13,264 bases of DNA from NCBI GenBank assembly GCA_965373045.1, contig CBDVEQ010000057.1:1-13264 (forward strand), written 5' to 3'. A program made the translations under genes and the position numbers. Source of the DNA: DAOVDI01 sp965373045 (GTDB lineage: Bacteria > Acidobacteriota > Aminicenantia > Aminicenantales > Aminicenantaceae). Below, piece after piece: positions 8,049 through 13,264 of the stretch (position 1 is its first letter; each line of letters opens with the position of its first letter). The notes below the pieces were generated by a model. It had not been told where the DNA came from, ran no database searches, and saw nothing but the letters and a program-made list of their open reading frames with translations.

Positions 8049-8489
8049 ATGATTATAGAATCAAAGATGAAGAAATATTTTTTAATTTCATTTTTTATAG
8101 TGGCCTTCGTTATAGCTGGGTGTGAGGTCAGTGTGTCTACAGCTGCACTCAGTGATGCTGTAATTTGCAGCAGCGTTGATACTCAGACCGCAAAACCCAT
8201 TGAAAAATCGGATGTCTTTTCACCGGAAGCAGCGGAGATCTTTTGCTCAGTCAAACTTTCCCATGCTCCGGAAGATACTCAGGTAACTATAGAGTGGTAC
8301 TACGTAAAGGGTGAAGTCGAAGAACTAACAAATCATAAGGTATCTGATTACAGCCTGAAAACCGATGGCACAAAATATGTCTATTTTTCAATTTCCAAGC
8401 CTGATAATGGTTTTCCTAAGGGTGATTATACCTGTAATCTCTTTCTAAATGGTAAAGAAAAAATAATTATTCCCTTTAAAGTACAATAA
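8049..8489 (+). CDS. Small lipoprotein with Ig-like beta-sandwich, function unknown
   Basis: A 146-residue exported lipoprotein. The N-terminus has basic residues, a hydrophobic run and a lipobox IAGC with the lipidated cysteine at residue 25, followed by Glu, so it is probably anchored in a membrane facing the periplasm. The mature part is short and beta-strand-rich, with three further cysteines (40, 66, 129). Segments such as FCSVKLSHAPEDTQVTIEWYYV and a closing FPKGDYTCNLFLNGK resemble small Ig-like domains of uncharacterised bacterial lipoproteins, but I cannot name a function. ATG 8049 is chosen because AAGGAG (8035-8040) is 8 nt upstream; ATG 8067 would also give a normal signal peptide but lacks a good site. 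The stop codon lies in a 16-bp repeat shared with the end of the gene at 8816. The SRP RNA starts about 25 nt downstream. Confidence 0.8.
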   Translation: MIIESKMKKYFLISFFIVAFVIAGCEVSVSTAALSDAVICSSVDTQTAKPIEKSDVFSPEAAEIFCSVKLSHAPEDTQVTIEWYYVKGEVEELTNHKVSDYSLKTDGTKYVYFSISKPDNGFPKGDYTCNLFLNGKEKIIIPFKVQ

Positions 8490-8500
8490 CCTGGATTATT
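8485..8500 (+). repeat. 16-bp direct repeat spanning a stop codon, copy 1
   Basis: AATAACCTGGATTATT is identical to 9336-9351. The TAA at positions 3-5 of the repeat is the stop codon of the lipoprotein gene, the same phase as in copy 2. Confidence 0.85.
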
Positions 8501-8514
8501 AACGGGTAAAAAAT

Positions 8515-8786
8515 GACCGTGCTAGATGGGGAGCTAGCGGTGCCCTGTAACTCACAATCCGCTACAGTGGGATTGAATTCCTTGCCGAGGCTGTGTTTTT
8601 TCTGGACTGTGTCCGCGTAAGTGGTGATGAGGGTGTAGGCCCTGCGCAAAGGACTTTCTGTGAACCCCGTCAGGACCGGGAGGTAGCAGCGGCAGCAGGA
8701 ATGTCTCTTGTGCCGCAGGAAAGCCTTGCCTGAGCTAACTGCTCGGATAACGCAGGGGAAGCCCTGTCGGAGCAAGGTGCACGGTC
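8515..8786 (+). ncRNA. ffs: Signal recognition particle RNA, bacterial large type
   Basis: About 272 nt. The ends pair (GACCGTGC at 8515-8522 with GCACGGTC at 8779-8786), closing the long helix 5. The 5' part carries an Alu domain: GTGCTAGATGGGGAGCTAGC, then GGTGCCCTGTA, then CAATCCGCTACAG and GGATTGAATTCC, matching the conserved core of large bacterial SRP RNAs. The S domain has the hallmark helix 8: GTCAGG (8669-8674), ACC, a GGGA tetraloop (8678-8681), GGT, then AGCAGC (8685-8690), the Ffh-binding region. In the cell it partners Ffh to target nascent membrane and exported proteins. No clear promoter or terminator surrounds it; it sits 25 nt after a lipoprotein gene and 29 nt before another exported-protein gene, so processing from a shared transcript is possible. 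Exact ends are inferred from pairing. Confidence 0.93.
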
Positions 8787-8799
8787 TTTAATTTAAACC

Positions 8800-8805
8800 A
8801 AGGAG
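8800..8805 (+). promoter_or_regulatory. Ribosome binding site of the 8816 gene
   Basis: AAGGAG lies 10 nt before ATG 8816, just beyond the 3' end of the SRP RNA, so the leader between RNA and gene is only 29 nt. Confidence 0.7.
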
Positions 8806-8815
8806 AAAAAAGAAT

Positions 8816-9340
8816 ATGTCTATCAAAAAAGTGGCAATTGTGATTGTTATCGGATTTTTGGCTTTTGTATGCCTGGCTAACGCTCGGACACTGAACCCGG
8901 CTGATACTGTCAATTGGCGTGATCTGGCACCTTTTCTGGGTGATATCGATGGTTGGACAGCCGAGGGAGATGCTGAAGGCTCGTCGGTTTCCATGGCTGG
9001 CACGAAGATAAGCCATGTGGAGCGGGGGTATACCGATGAAAACCGGACATTAATGATTACAATTACCGACGCTATCGCTTCTTCAATGATGAGTATGGGG
9101 CTCAAAATGTCCATGAATTTCGAGATCGATTCATCAGAGGAATATGTCAAGAAAATAGAGGTCCAGGGATTTTCAGGAGTGGAGAAATACAATTATGCGG
9201 ATAAAGATGCAGAAGTCATACTTCTTCTGGCGGATAGATTTATTGTCCAGTTGGAAGGGGAAGATTTTGAAAATACAAAAGATCTTGTGAATATCGCTGA
9301 TTCTTTGGATCTAAAAGGCATTGCCGCCCTGGCTAAATAA
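8816..9340 (+). CDS. Secreted protein of unknown function
   Basis: A 174-residue protein with a classical signal peptide: MSIKK, a hydrophobic core, and an ANA cleavage motif after residue 23. The mature part (WRDLAPFLGDIDGWTAEG..., then SVSMAGTKISHVER) looks like a compact alpha/beta domain. It contains a methionine-rich helix (SSMMSMGLKMSM) and ends in a short helical SLDLKGIAALAK. There are no catalytic motifs, metal sites or cysteines in the mature region. I do not recognise the family. The start is supported by AAGGAG 10 nt upstream. It follows the SRP RNA by 29 nt and ends in the same 16-bp repeat as the upstream lipoprotein gene. With that gene and the SRP RNA it lies between the two inverted-repeat arms. 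A periplasmic or surface role is inferred from the signal peptide only. Confidence 0.8.
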   Translation: MSIKKVAIVIVIGFLAFVCLANARTLNPADTVNWRDLAPFLGDIDGWTAEGDAEGSSVSMAGTKISHVERGYTDENRTLMITITDAIASSMMSMGLKMSMNFEIDSSEEYVKKIEVQGFSGVEKYNYADKDAEVILLLADRFIVQLEGEDFENTKDLVNIADSLDLKGIAALAK

Positions 9341-9351
9341 CCTGGATTATT
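9336..9351 (+). repeat. 16-bp direct repeat spanning a stop codon, copy 2
   Basis: AATAACCTGGATTATT, identical to 8485-8500; its TAA is the stop codon of the 8816 gene. The two copies flank an 835-bp segment made of the SRP RNA and this gene. Confidence 0.85.
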
Positions 9352-9443
9352 CATAAAAGCAACCGAAACCTGATATTAAGGGTTCGAGTGAAAAGAATTG
9401 AATTCTATAGACCTCAAAAGACTTCTACAGACTTTTCTCGCCA

Positions 9444-9483
9444 ACGAGATGAACGAGACAACCAGGAATCCTTTGCATCAACT
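9444..9483 (-). repeat. 40-bp inverted repeat, right arm
   Basis: Reverse complement of 7851-7890 with 38 of 40 positions identical; the two mismatches fall in the middle. It lies between the 3' ends of the 8816 gene and the convergent zincin gene. No REP-like hairpin accompanies this arm. Confidence 0.9.
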
Positions 9484-9505
9484 AACCTGAAGAAGAGCCA
9501 GAGAT

Positions 9506-9901
9506 CTATGAACCATTAATATCCTCATTGCGATTCCTGTAAGTTTCGTTTTCTCTCAATCTGTTTTCACTTATGCCAAAATAATGTCCGACTTCGTGCA
9601 GAACAACTTCTCTGACTTTTGCCTGAATCTCTTTTTCAGTCGAACAGATGTATTCGATCGGTTTCTGGTAGATAGAGATAACATCAGGGGGCAGGTTGCC
9701 GTAATAAGGACCCCGGTGCTTGAATGGAACACCGTGATAGAGCCCGAGGAGTGAATTGCGTGTTGCTCCAACCGCATCCAGGGTTTCCTGGGAGGGAAAA
9801 TCCTCAACTATGATGGAAATATTCTTTAACAACTTTATGGATTCTTCAGGGAGGCTTTTTATTGCCTCTTCCACAAGAGCTTCAAATCGTTTTTTGTCCA
9901 T
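9506..9901 (-). CDS. Zincin-like metallopeptidase family protein
   Basis: A 131-residue cytosolic protein of the small 'minimal zincin' family (PF06262-like), close to the usual family length. The hallmark is HEVGHYFGISE at 102-112, with His102, Glu103 and His106 as the HExxH zinc site and Glu112 as a likely third ligand. The preceding PPDVISIYQKPIE strand is also typical. The family is thought to be metal-dependent hydrolases, but substrates are not known. There is no signal peptide. The start at ATG 9901 lacks a good Shine-Dalgarno sequence and lies 12 nt after the stop of the adenosyltransferase gene, so co-transcription and translational coupling are likely. Confidence 0.87.
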   Translation of the reverse strand: MDKKRFEALVEEAIKSLPEESIKLLKNISIIVEDFPSQETLDAVGATRNSLLGLYHGVPFKHRGPYYGNLPPDVISIYQKPIEYICSTEKEIQAKVREVVLHEVGHYFGISENRLRENETYRNRNEDINGS

Positions 9902-9913
9902 TGCAGAGGTTTC

Positions 9914-10459
9914 TTAGCGTTCGATCCCATCCCGGGCCTTGACTCCGGAATCGTAATAATGTTTGACGTTCTTCATTTCGCTTACAAGATCAGCCCTCTG
10001 GATGAATGAATCCGGAGCATATCTTCCTGTTAAGATAATTTCAACATTTTCCGGTTTTTGATCCAAAAGAAGATGGACTTCGTCTTCTGTGATCAGGTTG
10101 AAATACACAGCGACATTGATCTCGTCCATTATAATGATCCGGTAATTCCCGGACAGCATGGCTTTCCGGCATGATTCCAGGCCTTTTCTGGCTTTATTAA
10201 TATCGATCTTGTCAGGGTCCTTTGTGACATGTATAAATCCTGATCTACCGAACTGTTCAATTGAGATCAGGGGGGCAAGTTTTTGGATAGCGAAAAGCTC
10301 TCCGTATTTCTGTCCCTTGATAAATTGGCCGATATACGTTTTTAGCCCGCGTCCGGCAGCTCTCAAAGCCAGTCCCAGGGCAGCAGTGGTTTTGCCCTTG
10401 CCATGCCCTGTATAGACCTGGATATACCCTTTGAATTCTCCAGTTTTTTCTGAATTCAT
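9914..10459 (-). CDS. cobO: Cob(I)yrinic acid a,c-diamide adenosyltransferase (CobO/BtuR)
   Basis: A 181-residue cytosolic enzyme that transfers the adenosyl group of ATP to cob(I)alamin or cobinamides, making coenzyme B12 forms. It has the CobO/BtuR P-loop GHGKGKTT (18-25), the MDEIN motif (111-115) and LTGRYAP (143-149), and family-typical length. The start is ATG 10459; the frame stays open far upstream on this strand, but that extension is antisense to serS and is not CobO-like. A TTGACT/TATAGT promoter ends only 9 nt before the ATG, so the mRNA has almost no leader. The zincin gene follows after 12 nt. The presence of this enzyme implies use of adenosylcobalamin; no other cobalamin gene is in view, so salvage or de novo synthesis cannot be told apart. 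Confidence 0.93.
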   Translation of the reverse strand: MNSEKTGEFKGYIQVYTGHGKGKTTAALGLALRAAGRGLKTYIGQFIKGQKYGELFAIQKLAPLISIEQFGRSGFIHVTKDPDKIDINKARKGLESCRKAMLSGNYRIIIMDEINVAVYFNLITEDEVHLLLDQKPENVEIILTGRYAPDSFIQRADLVSEMKNVKHYYDSGVKARDGIER

Positions 10460-10468
10460 TCCAATTCC

Positions 10469-10498
10469 ACTATATTGCAATTCTCTGCATTCAGTCAA
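10469..10498 (-). promoter_or_regulatory. Promoter of the cobO gene, near-leaderless
   Basis: On the minus strand, TTGACT (10498-10493), an 18-bp spacer, then TATAGT (10474-10469). Only 9 nt separate the -10 box from ATG 10459, so transcription should start about 2-4 nt before the start codon. Confidence 0.6.
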
Positions 10499-10505
10499 GC
10501 GGCTA

Positions 10506-10534
10506 TTGCTCGTAATCCCATTTTTTAATATAAT
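10506..10534 (+). promoter_or_regulatory. Promoter of serS, leaderless
   Basis: TTGCTC (10506-10511), a 17-bp spacer and a perfect TATAAT (10529-10534). ATG 10542 lies 7 nt after the -10 box, where transcription itself would begin. No Shine-Dalgarno sequence is present. The promoter is back to back with that of cobO. Confidence 0.6.
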
Positions 10535-10541
10535 CATCGGC

Positions 10542-11819
10542 ATGTTGGATAGAAAATATGTACAGGAAAATCCGGATCTTGTTATCAAGAAATCAGCCTT
10601 GCGTGGAGTAGATCTCGACCTCCAGGAATTCCTTAGTCTCTCAGAGGAAAGAAGAGCATTCCTCAAGCAGGTTGAGGATCTGCGTTCTGAAAAGAACACA
10701 GCCAGCAAGCAAATCGGCCTGATGAAAAAAGAGGGAGAAGATGCCTCTTTGCAGATCAAAGAAATGAAAAAACTTTCCGGTAAAATCAAAGATCTTGAAG
10801 AGAAGCACAAAGAAGTTGATGAATACATCCGGAAATTGCTGCTTGAGATTCCCAATATTCCCCACGAATCCGTACCTGTGGGGTCGAGTCCTGAAGACAA
10901 TGTCGAGATCCGCATGAATGGCGAAAAGCATGAGTTCAAATTTCCGCCAAAGCCCCATTGGGATATAGGAAAGGAGCTGGGAATACTGGATTTCGAACGG
11001 GCGTCTAAGATCGCCGGCTCCCGTTTTGCTGTTTATCTAGGCGCCGGAGCCAGACTGGAGAGAGCCCTGATCAACTATATGCTTGATGTTCACACAATGG
11101 AAAAAGGATATGATGAGATCCTTCCTCCTTTTATTGCCAATAAGGAGAGCCTGACAGCTACCGGCCAGCTTCCTAAATTCGAAGAGGATCTCTTCAGGAT
11201 CAGCGGATATCCGTTTTATATGATCCCAACAGCCGAAGTGCCGGTTGTTAATTATTACAGGGATGAGATCCTGGAAGCGGATAGTCTTCCCATAAGATTT
11301 GCCGCATATACTCCATGTTTCCGGAGTGAAGCCGGCTCATACGGAAAGGATATCCGCGGCCTGATCCGCCAGCATCAGTTCAATAAGGTCGAGTTAATCA
11401 GTTTTTCAACACCGGAAAATTCCTATGATGAACTGGAAAAGATCACAGCGGATGCAGAGGATATTCTTCAAAGGCTTGGCCTTGCTTACAGGACAGTAGT
11501 ACTTTGTACTGGAGATATGGGATTCTCCAGCACCAAGACCTATGACATCGAGCTTTGGATGCCCCACAGGAAAAATTATCTGGAAATATCTTCATGCTCC
11601 AACTGCGAGGCTTTTCAGGCGAGGCGGGCAAACATCCGTTTCCGGAAGGCGCCAAAAACCAAGCCGGAATTTATACATACGCTTAACGGTTCGGGTGTAG
11701 CTGTAGGCCGAACAGTAAGCGCTATCCTGGAAAATTACCAGCAGGGGGATGGTTCTATTATTATCCCTGAGGTTCTCAGCCCTTATATGGGCGGGATGGA
11801 TAAAATAACAAAAAGCTGA
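10542..11819 (+). CDS. serS: Seryl-tRNA synthetase, bacterial class II type
   Basis: A 425-residue cytosolic enzyme charging tRNA-Ser with serine, of normal length. The N-terminal long coiled-coil arm (about 30-105, rich in E, K and L heptads) is the part that grips the long variable arm of tRNA-Ser. The catalytic core has the serine-binding TAE (230-232), motif 2 starting FRSEAGSYGKDIRG (260-273), and motif 3 starting GSGVAVGRTVSAILENYQ with Arg390. This is the standard form, not the rare methanogen-type SerRS. I start it at ATG 10542 because MLDRKYVQENPDLV is the family-typical N-terminus; the open frame to 10431 overlaps the cobO promoter. It lies 47 bp upstream of a tRNA-Ser gene on the same strand. 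Confidence 0.96.
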   Translation: MLDRKYVQENPDLVIKKSALRGVDLDLQEFLSLSEERRAFLKQVEDLRSEKNTASKQIGLMKKEGEDASLQIKEMKKLSGKIKDLEEKHKEVDEYIRKLLLEIPNIPHESVPVGSSPEDNVEIRMNGEKHEFKFPPKPHWDIGKELGILDFERASKIAGSRFAVYLGAGARLERALINYMLDVHTMEKGYDEILPPFIANKESLTATGQLPKFEEDLFRISGYPFYMIPTAEVPVVNYYRDEILEADSLPIRFAAYTPCFRSEAGSYGKDIRGLIRQHQFNKVELISFSTPENSYDELEKITADAEDILQRLGLAYRTVVLCTGDMGFSSTKTYDIELWMPHRKNYLEISSCSNCEAFQARRANIRFRKAPKTKPEFIHTLNGSGVAVGRTVSAILENYQQGDGSIIIPEVLSPYMGGMDKITKS

Positions 11820-11825
11820 CTTTAC

Positions 11826-11854
11826 TTGTCTCTTCCATAACGAATCTGTAAAAT
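11826..11854 (+). promoter_or_regulatory. Promoter of tRNA-Ser
   Basis: TTGTCT (11826-11831), a 17-bp spacer and TAAAAT (11849-11854), placing the start of transcription about 5 nt before the tRNA. It lies in the serS-tRNA gap, so the tRNA can be made independently of serS. Confidence 0.6.
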
Positions 11855-11866
11855 AGGAATTTCTGC

Positions 11867-11956
11867 GGAGGGATGGCCGAGTGGTTGAAGGCGGCGGTCT
11901 TGAAAACCGCTTTACGAGCAATCGTAACGGGGGTTCGAATCCCTCTCCCTCCGCCA
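11867..11956 (+). tRNA. tRNA-Ser (anticodon UGA), CCA encoded
   Basis: A 90-nt class II tRNA. The acceptor stem GGAGGGA (11867-11873) pairs with TCCCTCC, followed by discriminator G and an encoded CCA (11954-11956). The anticodon stem GCGGT/ACCGC encloses the loop CTTGAAA with anticodon TGA at 11901-11903, reading UCA and other UCN codons. The long variable arm has a TTACG/CGTAA stem, as expected for serine tRNAs. The T loop TTCGAAT is canonical. It follows serS and ends 13 bp from the stop of the convergent gatD-like gene; no terminator is evident. Confidence 0.97.
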
Positions 11957-11969
11957 TAAACAGCAGGAT

Positions 11970-13264
11970 TTACTTCCAGTGCGAGGAAATGAACTTTTCT
12001 ATCTCGGGAAGACCGCCTTGCAGGATGAGGTAACCGTTGTGGGGTTCGCGCTCAGTGGTCTCGTGGTTGACAGAGTGGCGCATCAGACGGAGCACCTCAT
12101 CATGATCATCTGTGTGTCCCAGCGCCCAGCATAGTTTCATTAACGCTGTCTCCGGCAGCATGTTATCAAGTGGTGTTACACCAATATCGAGAAGATCACG
12201 ACCTGTATCATAAACGTACATTTGTACATATCCCCAGAGGGTTTGCACAGTCATGACCACATGGACACCTTGCTTGATGGCCTGTTGTATGGCCGGATAG
12301 AGCGGTTTGTTGACATGACCGAGGCCGGTGCCTGCAATGACGATCCCTTTATAACCTTTCTCTACGAGTGCATCGACAAGATCCGGATTCATACCGGGGT
12401 AATAGTATAGAATGGTGACACGGTCATTGAAAACAGGATCGATCACGACATGCCGTTCAGTATCACGTGGAAGATAATCTTGGGTGAGGTACTCGAAGTT
12501 GTTTTTGTTGACCATGCATAACGGAATATCACCGATGGTGCGAAAGGTGCTGCGATAGGAGCTGTGCATCTTGCGGCAGCGAGTACCACGGTGGAGCAGA
12601 CCATAATGATCAGAAGTAGGACCGAACATGCAGATCTGAACCTCGGCTATATCTCCAAGAGCGGCTGCCCGTACTGCGTGAATCAAATTCAAGGCTGCAT
12701 CGCTGCTTGGACGGTCAGAGCTGCGCTGGCTTCCAACAATCACAATGGGAATGGGACTCTGCTGAACCATGAAGCTGAGAATCGCCGCAGTATGACCCAT
12801 TGTATCCGTGCCGTGGCCGATAACGATCCCATCCGCTCCGGCGGCAATTTCTTCTCCGATCGTATTGGCCAGAGTAATGTATTCTTGCTTTGCCATGTTT
12901 TCAGAAAAGACGCCAAAAAGCTTCTTTGTTTTCAGGTTGCAGATATCAGCTAACTCGGGTACGGCGCCGTATAGTTCACCCGGGGTGAATGCTGGGATTA
13001 CAGCTCCAGTCCGGTAGTCTAAGCGGGAAGCGATTGTGCCTCCTGTTCCAAGTAAAGTAACATTGCGCAGTGTATCACTGTGCGGGAATTCCTTTTCCGG
13101 GATTTTATAGATCGCTTTCTTATATCCGACTTCCTTGATGCTTTTTACCCTGTTCACATGAATTCCGGTATTGTAACCATTTTTCATCTTGATAACCAGG
13201 TGTAGATCATCGAAATTTCCACTGCGTGGAAGTATGACTCCTTCGAACACACTGCCTGCATCGT
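11970..13264 (-). CDS. gatD: GatD-like Glu-tRNA(Gln) amidotransferase subunit, 5' end missing
   Basis: The frame is open through the right edge, so the N-terminus is missing; the GTG at 13250 is internal (the codons before it read D-A-G-S). GatD is the asparaginase-like subunit of GatDE, which releases ammonia from glutamine or asparagine so that GatE can convert Glu-tRNA(Gln) to Gln-tRNA(Gln). The N-terminal part, FEGVILPRSG then LVIKMKNGYNTGI, matches the small beta domain found in GatD and absent from plain asparaginases. The asparaginase core carries the catalytic tetrad: Thr in GTGGTIAS, Thr-Asp in HGTDTM and Lys in RCRKMHSS (residues 72, 148, 149 and 227 counting from base 13250). GTGGTIASRLDYRTGAV and VGSQRSSDRPSSDAA are also GatD-like. 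No partner gatE is in view; it could lie upstream. The alternative is an L-asparaginase with a GatD-type N-domain. Confidence 0.85.
   Translation of the reverse strand, partial: DAGSVFEGVILPRSGNFDDLHLVIKMKNGYNTGIHVNRVKSIKEVGYKKAIYKIPEKEFPHSDTLRNVTLLGTGGTIASRLDYRTGAVIPAFTPGELYGAVPELADICNLKTKKLFGVFSENMAKQEYITLANTIGEEIAAGADGIVIGHGTDTMGHTAAILSFMVQQSPIPIVIVGSQRSSDRPSSDAALNLIHAVRAAALGDIAEVQICMFGPTSDHYGLLHRGTRCRKMHSSYRSTFRTIGDIPLCMVNKNNFEYLTQDYLPRDTERHVVIDPVFNDRVTILYYYPGMNPDLVDALVEKGYKGIVIAGTGLGHVNKPLYPAIQQAIKQGVHVVMTVQTLWGYVQMYVYDTGRDLLDIGVTPLDNMLPETALMKLCWALGHTDDHDEVLRLMRHSVNHETTEREPHNGYLILQGGLPEIEKFISSHWK

Noticed and set aside
7940..8125. 61-codon ORF upstream of and overlapping the lipoprotein gene
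   Set aside because: No ribosome binding site, no recognisable features, and it overlaps the lipoprotein start, which has a strong AAGGAG site.
8476..8775. 99-codon minus-strand ORF across the SRP RNA
   Set aside because: The region is explained by SRP RNA structure, and the ORF has no start signal or recognisable domain.
10460..10939. Long upstream extension of the cobO frame
   Set aside because: It is antisense to the conserved N-terminal half of serS and its translation is serine/phenylalanine-rich with no CobO similarity; the enzyme starts at ATG 10459.

Overview
The window looks like chromosomal DNA of a free-living, probably protein- and peptide-using bacterium of moderate GC content. 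Bacterial markers are a bacterial-type seryl-tRNA synthetase, TTGNNN/TATAAT-like promoters, AGGAGG-type ribosome binding sites and an SRP RNA that reads as the bacterial 'large' type. The mix of a large sortilin/BNR-repeat protein, a very large M14 carboxypeptidase, a POT transporter and a GatD-like amidotransferase subunit reminds me of Acidobacteriota or Candidatus Aminicenantes. That placement is a low-confidence inference.

Left part (1-7506). Three co-directional genes form a likely operon: the 3' part of a BNR/sortilin-type beta-propeller protein, a dihydroorotate-dehydrogenase-like flavoprotein lacking the usual SCPN catalytic motif, and a POT-family peptide transporter. They converge on a secreted M14 zinc carboxypeptidase read from the other strand, and the last two genes overlap tail to tail by 32 bp. 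Secreted peptidase plus di/tripeptide importer suggests a peptide-scavenging locus.

Middle part (7507-9505). This is the unusual region. A 542-bp gene-free stretch holds two near-identical 53-bp direct repeats 265 bp apart, a fold-prone segment between them, one arm of a 40-bp inverted repeat and a REP-like perfect hairpin. A lipoprotein gene, a large SRP RNA gene (about 272 nt) and a second secreted-protein gene follow on the + strand, closely packed. The second arm of the 40-bp inverted repeat lies beyond them, so the three-gene block is bracketed. An exact 16-bp repeat covers the stop codons of both protein genes in the same phase.

Right part (9506-13264). A corrinoid adenosyltransferase gene (cobO type) and a small zincin-like metallopeptidase gene run leftward. 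Divergent from them is serS, followed by tRNA-Ser(UGA) with its own promoter. In the short cobO-serS interval each gene has a promoter whose -10 box lies only 7-9 nt from its start codon, so both mRNAs are probably leaderless or nearly so. At the right edge, running leftward off the window, is a gene with the domain layout and catalytic residues of GatD, a subunit of the tRNA-dependent amidotransferase GatDE described from archaea. Finding it beside bacterial translation genes is worth following up.
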